From NCBI GenBank assembly GCA_019038735.1, contig JAHOYW010000183.1:1-7335 (forward strand): DNA of 7,335 bases, in the 5' to 3' direction. Each line of letters begins with the position of its first letter. Positions within the stretch are counted from its first letter, which is position 1. The notes beneath the pieces were generated by a model, which saw only the letters and a list, made by a program, of their open reading frames with translations, was not told the origin of the DNA and did no database searches. This DNA is from Victivallales bacterium. GTDB lineage: Bacteria > Verrucomicrobiota > Lentisphaeria > Victivallales > Victivallaceae. Position numbers and translations under genes: made by a program. Shown here piece after piece: positions 1 through 5,528 of this stretch.

Positions 1-1595
1 CCTTCATTGGCCGGATTAAGAAGGGTAATCATCTTCGAACCACCTTCATAAATATCCTTGTTCTTTAAATGCTGAGTATGAGCTAAAACAAAAACTTCAC
101 GAAAAATTTCATCTTTGGCAAATTCATAAGCATCATTTTGTTCAAGGGCGTTCGGGCTGTTTTGGGGGATAACCGTCCGCCATCCGCCGCGCGCTATTTC
201 AGAAAAACGAACCTGAAACCCAAGTGCGTTTTCACGGTAGAAGAAGAATACACCGTAAGGACGATCGTCAGGAAAAGATTTCTGATAAACTTCGTAATGT
301 TTATCATAATATTTCATAAAAGCCGGATCCATACGAAATGCCAGACTTGATTTGTTTTCCACGAAGAAGTTATTTTTCTGAATATTTTTGAAGAAGTCCA
401 GCATACAGGTGAAAATAGTTTTCAAAAGTTGATCTTTTTCATGTACGCCAGTATTTACCGCATCGATTTTCTTCTCAATTTTTCGTTCACAAGCGGCATT
501 TTTTTTAGTATCACGTTTGATTTCAGGATCAAAACGCAGGTAGAAAAATTGGATCATTTCGGACATTATCTCAGGATAAATAGCCATGAATCGACAAATA
601 TCCAGATGCTTGTAAGCATTTTTATCAATGAACGCTAACTGTGTATGAACAAATTCTGAGGCGGCGCGTAATAAGTTGCAATCCCTGAGAGAAATTAATT
701 TTTTAGTAACAAATTCGCGATGCAGCAAATCAAGCATACTTGTCCAGTTTAAAACTCTTAAGTTTTTCATCATTTCAATAACTTTAGAAGATTGTACGGT
801 AACTCCATTTGGAGAAGTTAAGTACAAAGTCGCAATTGTTACCGGCATGTGAGCAAAATCTTCGGGATTATTTTGATAAGTCAGATCACGAAAATAGCTG
901 CGTTCAATATTAAAACCAGCAAGGTTTACCGCTTCAATCATTTTATAATAAAAACCGCCCTGCTGGGTAGAACGCGCCCGGGCTAAAGTCAGTTTTAATT
1001 CATGTTTGCCGATTTTTTCAATACCGACATTTACATAATCCTTGTCCTGCGGATCGAGAATCCAGTGGAGACGGTCAACGAGGCGGTCAAAACTCAAATC
1101 AGAAATATTTTCCCAGTTTATGCGGTCATAAACCTCATTTAGCCCGGGATGAACTTTCTTGAACATCTTGCGATATGCCGCAGTCAATTCTTTTTTGGAA
1201 AAAAGCGGAGTTCCACCGAATGAGGCACGGTCTTCGAGGGTAAATAATTCGATTACCAGTGTTCGCGGAATTTTATTGATAATTATTTTGTGCTTGGATT
1301 CATGAACTGTAACGCTTGCCAGACAATGCTTACGCATCATTCGACTCGTAGTCAGAATATTATGCTCTTCACTTTTTAGATAAATTAAAACTATGCTGTC
1401 TTCGCGCTCAATACGCTGAATACCTGTTTCGCTTTCAATGTTGAACAGCAAAGGAATAATATCTTCAAGCTGCTTAGATGAGAAAGTTTTGAAAAAATAA
1501 TCAGGCATTGTTTCGCGAAGCAAATCGTACCAATGTTCAAGCTTTTTACTGTGCTCAGTAATAATCTTATCTAAAAAAATATTTGTAGTTTTCAT
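1..1595 (-). CDS. Large NAD-specific glutamate dehydrogenase, N-terminal 531 codons (3' end outside window)
   Basis: Reading the minus strand from the ATG at 1595-1593 gives 531 codons without a stop down to position 3, so the gene is intact here and continues past the left edge. The protein begins MKTTNIFLDKII. Two blocks near the visible end identify it: FSEIARGGWR (residues about 464-473) and KNKDIYEGGSK (about 511-521). These resemble the IARGG and EGGSK blocks of the large yeast Gdh2-like and bacterial NAD-glutamate dehydrogenases; the second corresponds to the glycine-rich, lysine-containing glutamate-binding segment. The first 450 residues would be the long N-terminal regulatory and oligomerisation part absent from ordinary 450-residue enzymes. 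Known role of the family: cytosolic oxidative deamination of glutamate to 2-oxoglutarate and ammonia with NAD. The catalytic core and Rossmann domain lie beyond the window. The ribosome site is weak (AGG, 1606-1608). The gene is monocistronic at this end, divergent from the 1884 gene. Family is fairly sure; exact subclass is less so. Confidence 0.82.
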   Translation of the reverse strand, partial: MKTTNIFLDKIITEHSKKLEHWYDLLRETMPDYFFKTFSSKQLEDIIPLLFNIESETGIQRIEREDSIVLIYLKSEEHNILTTSRMMRKHCLASVTVHESKHKIIINKIPRTLVIELFTLEDRASFGGTPLFSKKELTAAYRKMFKKVHPGLNEVYDRINWENISDLSFDRLVDRLHWILDPQDKDYVNVGIEKIGKHELKLTLARARSTQQGGFYYKMIEAVNLAGFNIERSYFRDLTYQNNPEDFAHMPVTIATLYLTSPNGVTVQSSKVIEMMKNLRVLNWTSMLDLLHREFVTKKLISLRDCNLLRAASEFVHTQLAFIDKNAYKHLDICRFMAIYPEIMSEMIQFFYLRFDPEIKRDTKKNAACERKIEKKIDAVNTGVHEKDQLLKTIFTCMLDFFKNIQKNNFFVENKSSLAFRMDPAFMKYYDKHYEVYQKSFPDDRPYGVFFFYRENALGFQVRFSEIARGGWRTVIPQNSPNALEQNDAYEFAKDEIFREVFVLAHTQHLKNKDIYEGGSKMITLLNPANE

Positions 1596-1630
1596 ATTAT
1601 CTATACCTGTCTGTAGCTTATATGGAGAAT

Positions 1631-1659
1631 AGAATAAAGCAATAAAGTGCTTTTGTCAA
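1631..1659 (-). promoter_or_regulatory. Promoter of the glutamate dehydrogenase gene
   Basis: On the minus strand a perfect -35 TTGACA (plus coordinates 1654-1659) is followed after exactly 17 bases by TATTCT (1631-1636, 4 of 6 matches to TATAAT). Transcription would start near 1624, leaving a leader of about 29 bases before the ATG at 1595. This is the best -35 box in the window. It is a sequence match only. Confidence 0.7.
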
Positions 1660-1811
1660 GGGTGAAAAAAACAGAAAATAATAAAAATATAGCTTAGTTT
1701 AGAATACTAAAGTGGGTTAAAACAAAGATAAACATTATAAGCTAAATATCTCTCTTTCAAAGACTAGAGTTCAGTCAAGTAGAGAACAAAGGACTTACAA
1801 AGTTTGCTTAT

Positions 1812-1840
1812 TTGAAAAAACAGTTTATTTTATATAGAAT
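1812..1840 (+). promoter_or_regulatory. Promoter of the 1884-3530 gene cluster
   Basis: TTGAAA (1812-1817, 5 of 6 to TTGACA), a 17-base spacer and TAGAAT (1835-1840, 5 of 6 to TATAAT) form a good sigma-70-type promoter on the plus strand. The predicted start is near 1847, about 37 bases before the ATG at 1884. The rest of the intergenic region 1596-1883 is AT-rich. I see no further gene, RNA or strong hairpin in it. Confidence 0.65.
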
Positions 1841-1883
1841 TTTTATAAATTAACAATTATTTTGTAATATAAGGATATAGGAA

Positions 1884-2327
1884 ATGATTTTTTCGAAAAA
1901 GTTTTTAACTATTTCAGCAATTTGTTTAAGCATGTTTATCTCTTACGGAGTTTCAGCGGATACTATCGACAGTGTATTTTTCAGAGATTTTGATGACGAC
2001 AGTTATTTTGTCACGGTTCCTACCTATGCCGGCAATTATCTAGGCTTAGCAATAGGTATTGTTCCATCAATTTGTATTGCTGGCGGTTTTCAATTTGCCA
2101 ATTGTACACCCGCGACAGTTACCGAGAGTGGACGGGTAACTTTGGCAATTTTTGTAAAACCAATTGGTTTATTATTCGGTTTACCGTTCAAACTCACCAA
2201 AGTTATTCTTTGGACTGCCCCTAAATATGTATTCAATGGTATTTTGGAATACAAAGAACTCCCAATAGAAATAGATGGTGACAGCGGAGTCCCCGCGCAA
2301 GTCGACGAATACAACGAAAGTGAGTAA
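1884..2327 (+). CDS. Exported hydrophobic protein of unknown function
   Basis: This 147-residue protein is not one I recognise. Residues 1-25 look like a Sec signal peptide: Lys5-Lys6, a hydrophobic core (FLTISAICLSMFIS) and a likely cleavage after Val-Ser-Ala25. The mature part starts with an acidic stretch (RDFDDDSYF, 34-42). Two hydrophobic glycine-rich segments follow, roughly 48-70 (GNYLGLAIGIVPSICIAGGF) and 85-112 (containing KPIGLLFGLPF), then an acidic tail. Cys64 and Cys74 could form a disulfide in the periplasm. It is therefore either a small envelope protein with two membrane-inserting hairpins or a periplasmic protein. The start is supported by AAGGA (1871-1875), 8 bases before the ATG, and by the promoter at 1812. 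The stop overlaps the next start as TAATG, so the two are probably translationally coupled and may act together. Confidence 0.75.
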   Translation: MIFSKKFLTISAICLSMFISYGVSADTIDSVFFRDFDDDSYFVTVPTYAGNYLGLAIGIVPSICIAGGFQFANCTPATVTESGRVTLAIFVKPIGLLFGLPFKLTKVILWTAPKYVFNGILEYKELPIEIDGDSGVPAQVDEYNESE

Positions 2328-2755
2328 TGCTTATGCGAATTTTATTATTATTTATTAGTGTGTTGATGCTTGCTGGCTGTTTTAGCATACCGCCGGGAGA
2401 AGCTCCGACTGGTTCTATTGTTCAGCCTAAACCAGCAAGGAAAGAATATACTTGGATAGCTGCTGAAAATTATATGATTACCTCGCTGTCTATGTTTTGC
2501 CTGCAACATTTTCCACAAGGCGCAAAGTTTGTTGTTGACTTCAAAAATTTAGATAAAAAAGAAAAAAGCAGTTCTCTGGATGTTTTGTGTGCCGTTCGCA
2601 ACTCGGTACCGATTCGTTCAGCTAAAAAATCTGACGCGACTTATCGAGTGAGTAGCGAAATAACTAAGGGCAATATTTGGTCTATGCGCTTGATAAAACT
2701 TAAAACTAAAAAAAATGTCTGGTTTGAGCAAGTGAAAATTGAAAAGGAAAGATAG
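2327..2755 (+). CDS. Small outer-membrane-type lipoprotein of unknown function
   Basis: The 142-residue product has a type II signal peptide: MLMRILLLFISVLM followed by the lipobox Leu-Ala-Gly-Cys, with Cys18 the predicted lipidated residue. Phe-Ser after the Cys (no Asp at +2) is compatible with outer-membrane sorting in the E. coli scheme. A proline-rich linker (about 21-38) precedes a small domain: a helix (TWIAAENYMITSLSMFCL, about 42-59), a strand (KFVVDF), and a C-terminal pair of strands (IWSMRLIKLKTKKNVWFEQVKIE). This helix-then-sheet order and the closing W-x-M-x-L-I...VW pattern faintly recall LpoB/CsgG-like periplasmic domains, but that is inference. Two ATG codons are possible, at 2327 and 2333; both keep the signal peptide. 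There is no strong ribosome site, so translation is probably coupled to the preceding gene (TAATG overlap). The exonuclease gene follows after 4 bases. Confidence 0.8.
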   Translation: MLMRILLLFISVLMLAGCFSIPPGEAPTGSIVQPKPARKEYTWIAAENYMITSLSMFCLQHFPQGAKFVVDFKNLDKKEKSSSLDVLCAVRNSVPIRSAKKSDATYRVSSEITKGNIWSMRLIKLKTKKNVWFEQVKIEKER

Positions 2756-2759
2756 AAAA

Positions 2760-3530
2760 ATGATTTTAATTTCATGGAACGTTAACGGTATCCGTGCCGT
2801 AGAAAAAAAAGGCTTTATTGATTGGGTGAATGGCAGTGGAGCAGATATCTTGTGTTTGCAGGAAACTAAAGCGCATAAAGAACAGCTTTCAGAGAAGCTT
2901 ATAAATATTGACGGCTATCATTCCTATTGGAGTTCAGGCGAGCGCAAAGGTTACAGCGGGGTCGCGAATTATTCTAAGATAGAGCATGAAAAAACTGCAA
3001 GCGGTTTTGGAGCTCACGAAAGATTTGATTGTGAAGGACGTATTTTAGCAAGCTATTTTGATGATGTCGTTTTGCTTAATATTTATTTCCCGAACGGGCA
3101 AAAAGATGAAATACGTTTACAATATAAGTTGGATTTTTATGACGCGACTCTAGATTTTTGCGAAGAACTTCGTCAGCAGGGGAAATCCCTGATTATCTGC
3201 GGCGACTACAACACCGCGCATAATGAAATCGACCTAGCGCGTCCCAAAGCAAACCAGAAAACTTCAGGTTTCCTGCCTGTTGAGCGTGCATGGATGGATA
3301 AATTTGAGAGTTTCGGTTATGTTGATACTTTCCGCACGCTTCATCCTGAGACAATAGACGCTTATTCATGGTGGAGTTACCGTGCCGGAGCACGCCCTAG
3401 AAACGTTGGCTGGAGATTAGATTATTTTTATATCACCCCTGAGCTTTTACCAAATCTTAAGCGTGCGGAGATTTTAAGTGATGTTATGGGCTCAGATCAT
3501 TGCCCGGTACTTATTGAAATAGATATTTAA
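2760..3530 (+). CDS. xth: Exodeoxyribonuclease III / AP endonuclease
   Basis: This 256-residue protein belongs to the ExoIII/ExoA/APE1 family of Mg-dependent nucleases. The family cleaves the backbone 5' of abasic sites and trims blocked 3' ends in base excision repair in the cytosol. All catalytic blocks are visible: SWNVNG (Asn7), LQETK (Glu35, metal), ERKGYSGVA (61-69), NIYFPNG (Tyr109), CGDYN (Asp149, Asn151), the DNA-contact segment NEIDLARPK (155-163), RLDY (Asp221) and the terminal SDH (Asp246-His247). Length is normal for the family, and the NEIDLARPK form resembles the B. subtilis ExoA/APE1 branch more than E. coli Xth. The ATG at 2760 is chosen because the family starts directly at M-x-x-x-SWNVNGIR and AAGGA (2744-2748) lies upstream. 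A TTG at 2739 would add seven lysine-rich residues that overlap the lipoprotein gene. It is probably co-transcribed with the two envelope genes upstream. Confidence 0.96.
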   Translation: MILISWNVNGIRAVEKKGFIDWVNGSGADILCLQETKAHKEQLSEKLINIDGYHSYWSSGERKGYSGVANYSKIEHEKTASGFGAHERFDCEGRILASYFDDVVLLNIYFPNGQKDEIRLQYKLDFYDATLDFCEELRQQGKSLIICGDYNTAHNEIDLARPKANQKTSGFLPVERAWMDKFESFGYVDTFRTLHPETIDAYSWWSYRAGARPRNVGWRLDYFYITPELLPNLKRAEILSDVMGSDHCPVLIEIDI

Positions 3531-3562
3531 AAATAAAATGCCGGATGCAACGGCTCCGTGGT

Positions 3563-3625
3563 TAAGCGGCGGAAAACGCTTATCGACCATCTCCAATGGT
3601 CGAAATTTAAGCGGCATTTTGCCGC
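3563..3625 (+). repeat. Three consecutive hairpins with an alternative pairing
   Basis: Hairpin A pairs TAAGCG (3563-3568) with CGCTTA (3577-3582) around an 8-base loop. Hairpin B pairs TCGACCAT (3583-3590) with ATGGTCGA (3596-3603), eight perfect pairs with a 5-base loop. Hairpin C pairs GCGGCA (3611-3616) with TGCCGC (3620-3625) around TTT. A second TAAGCG (3608-3613) can also pair with 3577-3582, enclosing hairpin B and excluding A and C. No T-run follows hairpin C, so it does not look like an ordinary intrinsic terminator. Confidence 0.65.
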
Positions 3626-3644
3626 GCATTAGACCAAGTCAGTT

Positions 3645-3709
3645 CTCGAAAAGACGAGGCTTTTTAAAAATAAGCAAAGCAAATTTTTAAAAAGATGCGA
3701 GCGTTCGAG
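3645..3709. repeat. Long AT-rich interrupted palindrome
   Basis: CTTTTTAAAAAT (3660-3671) is perfectly complementary to ATTTTTAAAAAG (3683-3694), a 12-bp stem around an 11-base loop (AAGCAAAGCAA). Outside it, after a 9-by-9 unpaired interval, CTCGAA (3645-3650) pairs with TTCGAG (3704-3709). It could be a cruciform or RNA stem-loop, or the core of a small palindromic repeat element. It is present once in this window, so repeat status is not shown. Confidence 0.6.
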
Positions 3710-3736
3710 TGGTGAAAATCCTAACAAGGAGTCTTC

Positions 3737-4024
3737 ATGTCAAACAGCGAAATAGCTTATCATGTGATAGTCGAAGGTCGTGTTACCGGCGTTTGTTTCC
3801 GCTGGTCGGCTTTGGATTATGCTAAAGAGATTTCAAGCCTGCGCGGTTATATCCGCAATGTTTCCCATGACAAAGTTGAAGCAGTCATACAAGGTTCAGA
3901 AACGCATGTTGGACTAATGCTCAACTGGCTCCGCCACGGTCCGAGTTCCGCTCGAGTCGATAATATCCAGATAAAGTGTCGGGCAGTAAGCGATAATTTA
4001 GAAAACTTCACTGTAAAGACTTGA
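3737..4024 (+). CDS. acyP: Acylphosphatase
   Basis: The 95-residue protein matches the small single-domain acylphosphatase family, which hydrolyses carboxyl-phosphate bonds such as acetyl phosphate or 1,3-bisphosphoglycerate in the cytosol. The phosphate-binding loop is GRVTGVCFRW (14-23), with the catalytic Arg22. The second active-site residue is Asn41 in GYIRNVS. The family segment VEAVIQG (47-53) is present, and WLRHGPSSARVDNI (64-77) matches the usual W-L-x-x-GP-x-x-ARV-x-x-V ending. Thr17 replaces the common Gln, and Cys20 sits at a variable position; both catalytic residues are intact, so the enzyme should be active. The start is fixed by AAGGAG (3726-3731), 5 bases before the ATG, and by normal family length. 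It follows the structured spacer and converges on hydE, with only 11 bases between the stop codons. Confidence 0.93.
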   Translation: MSNSEIAYHVIVEGRVTGVCFRWSALDYAKEISSLRGYIRNVSHDKVEAVIQGSETHVGLMLNWLRHGPSSARVDNIQIKCRAVSDNLENFTVKT

Positions 4025-4035
4025 TTTTATCTCGC

Positions 4036-5121
4036 TTATTTTTTCTTTTTCAGAAAATGCGGTGAATCTCCCCATTCTCCGAATCCAATGGTCTCATTGA
4101 CCTTTTCGATCCGGCGTTGGAGACAACCTTTGCACATAGAGGAATTTTCGTCCAAACATGGTTTGCCGTCATAAAGCTGGTAATTCGCCCGGTATTTAGT
4201 GTCGGTTATGTTTGGCATAACGATATTCGCGCCTGCCTGAACTCCAAGTTCTCTGCCTTGCGGATTGAGAGCTTGCAGAGCGGTGGCGGCGGCGATATTC
4301 ACATCCTTCAGATAAATTCTACAGGCGGCAATCATTTTTAAACCAAGCATGAATTGTTTTTCTTTATCAAAATCCTTGACCTCTTTCGCCAGCGGGGTCT
4401 CATTGTGAACAATATAAGGTCCCATGCCCAGCATATCCATATCTTCACGCTCAAAAAATAGTATATCATTGACCATGTCTTCACTAGTCTGCCCTGGTAA
4501 ACCCATCATTACGCCGGTTCCGGTCTGATACCCGGTTTTTTTGAGTTCTCTGAGACAATCCAGACGGCGTGCAAAATTATGATCCGCGGGATGGAGTTTT
4601 TTGTAGAGCTCTTCGTTTGAGCTTTCTATTCTCAATAAATAACGATGCGCGCCAGCGGTGAACCAGCGTTGATAAACCTCGGGAGTTTGTTCGCCGAGTG
4701 ATAAAGTAATGCCAAGTTTGCCGTCAGTTTCTGTTTTTATGCGCTTGACGACCCGTTCAATAAACGAGGCGTGTTCAGGTGATTCGATTTCGCCGCCTTG
4801 TATCACGAGCGAACCGTAGTCATTTTCATAAGTCCAAACTGCATCTTTGACAATATCATCTTCCGTCATCTTGAAGCGGTCAATATTTTTATTGCCTTTT
4901 CTTATACCGCAATACAAACAATCTTTAGCACAGATATTGCTGAATTCGATTATACCGCGGAAATATACTTTATTGCCGATATATTTCAGCTTGATCCGGT
5001 ATGCTTCCGCAAAAATCTGTTCCAGAACAACCTCGTCTTCGGTTTCCAATAACAAACGCAGTTCATCAGCGGACAATTTTAGATCATTTTTGATTTTGTC
5101 AATAATTTTTTTCATGTCCAT
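4036..5121 (-). CDS. hydE: [FeFe]-hydrogenase H-cluster maturase HydE (radical SAM)
   Basis: This 361-residue protein is a radical-SAM enzyme of the HydE/BioB branch. The [4Fe-4S] site is Cys64-AKD-Cys68-LY-Cys71, inside VYFRGIIEFSNICAKDCLYCGIR, which follows the HydE pattern; VIQGGE (106-111) is the SAM-contact motif. Further family blocks are ITLSLGEQ (138-145), HRYLLRIESSN (159-169), GVMMGLPGQT (203-212) and GMGPYIVHNETPLA (232-245). Near the C-terminus Cys322, Cys330 and Cys333 have the spacing (8, 3) of the accessory cluster of Thermotoga HydE, which argues against the related PylB. Known role: HydE acts after HydG on its iron-cysteine-CO-CN product during assembly of the diiron H-cluster, with HydF as scaffold. 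HydF, HydG and the hydrogenase are not in this window. Met1 (5121) and Met3 (5115) are both possible starts. There is no ribosome site, and the promoter abuts the first ATG. Confidence 0.9.
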   Translation of the reverse strand: MDMKKIIDKIKNDLKLSADELRLLLETEDEVVLEQIFAEAYRIKLKYIGNKVYFRGIIEFSNICAKDCLYCGIRKGNKNIDRFKMTEDDIVKDAVWTYENDYGSLVIQGGEIESPEHASFIERVVKRIKTETDGKLGITLSLGEQTPEVYQRWFTAGAHRYLLRIESSNEELYKKLHPADHNFARRLDCLRELKKTGYQTGTGVMMGLPGQTSEDMVNDILFFEREDMDMLGMGPYIVHNETPLAKEVKDFDKEKQFMLGLKMIAACRIYLKDVNIAAATALQALNPQGRELGVQAGANIVMPNITDTKYRANYQLYDGKPCLDENSSMCKGCLQRRIEKVNETIGFGEWGDSPHFLKKKK

Positions 5122-5150
5122 ATACTAGCAACAGAAAGTTGATATTTCAA
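5122..5150 (-). promoter_or_regulatory. Candidate hydE promoter giving a leaderless transcript
   Basis: On the minus strand TTGAAA (plus coordinates 5145-5150) and TAGTAT (5122-5127) are separated by 17 bases. The -10 box directly touches the first ATG (5121-5119). Standard spacing puts the transcription start at about 5115, the A of the second in-frame ATG. That agrees with the absence of any Shine-Dalgarno sequence. Confidence 0.45.
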
Positions 5151-5203
5151 GTAAAGATTAGACCAAAATATAGAAATAAAAAAATAAAAGATATTGATTT
5201 TTG

Positions 5204-5232
5204 TTGCTTTTTGTGATATTTTGTGATATAAT
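5204..5232 (+). promoter_or_regulatory. Promoter and probable operator of the toxin-antitoxin pair
   Basis: A perfect -10 TATAAT (5227-5232) lies 17 bases after TTGCTT (5204-5209, 3 of 6 to TTGACA). The spacer is filled by two head-to-tail copies of TTTTGTGATA (5209-5218 and 5219-5228), the second overlapping the -10 box. Transcription would start near 5239. The repeats are well placed for repression by the helix-turn-helix antitoxin, as is usual for such pairs; binding is inferred. Confidence 0.6.
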
Positions 5233-5261
5233 ATATTTGTAGACAATTTAAGGGAGCGGGG

Positions 5262-5528
5262 ATGAATTGGAAAGTAAGCGTAAAAAAGAAACAGCTTAAA
5301 AATTTAGATAAGTTACCATCAAAAGTACAAGATTTATTTGCTTTTTTGTTGCGAGACCTTGAATTTGATGGTCCAGAACAGCCGTCATGGAAAAATTACT
5401 CGAAACTTGAAAAGAACAAATATCATTGTCATTTGAATTATCGTTATGTAGCTTGCTGGACAGCAGAAAAAGAAACTATAAAAATAGAGGTATATTATGT
5501 TGGCAGTCGTGAAAAAGCCCCATACTGA
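5262..5528 (+). CDS. RelE/HigB-type toxin
   Basis: This 88-residue basic protein resembles the RelE/ParE superfamily of small toxins, most of which cleave mRNA on the ribosome. The pattern is an N-terminal strand and lysine-rich helix (WKVSVKKKQLKNLDKLPSKVQDLFAFLL, residues 3-30). Next come a segment with WKNYSKLEKNKYHCHLNYRYVACW (43-66), the beta-sheet with basic and aromatic residues, and the closing strand VYYVGSREKAPY (77-88), a common ending in this family. Lys51, His55, Arg61 and Arg83 are candidate RNA-contact or catalytic residues. The toxin gene comes first and the antitoxin second, the HigBA order, with the genes overlapping by 32 bases. AGGGAG (5251-5256) gives a strong ribosome site 5 bases before the ATG. 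The exact subfamily is uncertain. A ParE-like gyrase poison is less likely but not excluded. Confidence 0.85.
   Translation: MNWKVSVKKKQLKNLDKLPSKVQDLFAFLLRDLEFDGPEQPSWKNYSKLEKNKYHCHLNYRYVACWTAEKETIKIEVYYVGSREKAPY

Larger units (their letters stand above)
3531..3736. other. Gene-free structured spacer between xth and acyP
   Basis: These 206 bases hold no credible reading frame but are dense in symmetry. The 5' half has three adjacent hairpins plus a 9-base direct repeat (TTAAGCGGC at 3562-3570 and 3607-3615). The 3' half has one long AT-rich palindrome. The GC-rich first half differs in base composition from the AT-rich intergenic DNA elsewhere in the window, as expected of a structured RNA or a short palindromic insertion. 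A good ribosome site for acyP, AAGGAG (3726-3731), closes the region. No promoter is obvious, so it may be read through from the xth cluster. Confidence 0.6.

Noticed and set aside
138..638. Two plus-strand open frames of about 70 residues (138-350 and 429-638)
   Set aside because: Both lie wholly opposite the continuous, motif-bearing glutamate dehydrogenase frame and their products look like random translation without domain features.
2090..2314. Minus-strand 74-residue frame inside the exported-protein gene
   Set aside because: It is antisense to a gene with a good promoter, ribosome site and signal peptide, and has no ribosome site or motif of its own.
2739..2759. Upstream TTG start for xth
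   Set aside because: It would add a lysine-rich heptapeptide before the point where ExoIII proteins normally begin, and it overlaps the lipoprotein gene and the AAGGA site that serves the ATG at 2760.
3193..3393. Minus-strand 66-residue frame inside xth
   Set aside because: It is a shadow of the strongly conserved exonuclease frame covering the CGDYN and YSWWSY regions.
3611..3630. Hairpin GCGGCA/TGCCGC as an intrinsic terminator of xth
   Set aside because: No T-run follows the stem on the plus strand; it is followed by GCATTAG.
3695..3725. Possible tRNA remnant, because GCGTTCGAGT resembles a T-arm
   Set aside because: No matching acceptor stem, anticodon arm or D-arm could be found around it; TTCGAG is better explained as the outer arm of the palindrome.
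4036..5121. Assignment of the radical-SAM gene as pylB or bioB
   Set aside because: The three C-terminal cysteines with 8 and 3 spacing and the RGIIEFSN...LYCGIR block match HydE, and no pyl or biotin genes are nearby.
4117..5128. Three plus-strand frames (4117-4341, 4798-5052, 4847-5128) opposite hydE
   Set aside because: hydE is complete with all catalytic cysteines, and these frames show no ribosome sites, domains or coherent composition; two of them overlap each other.
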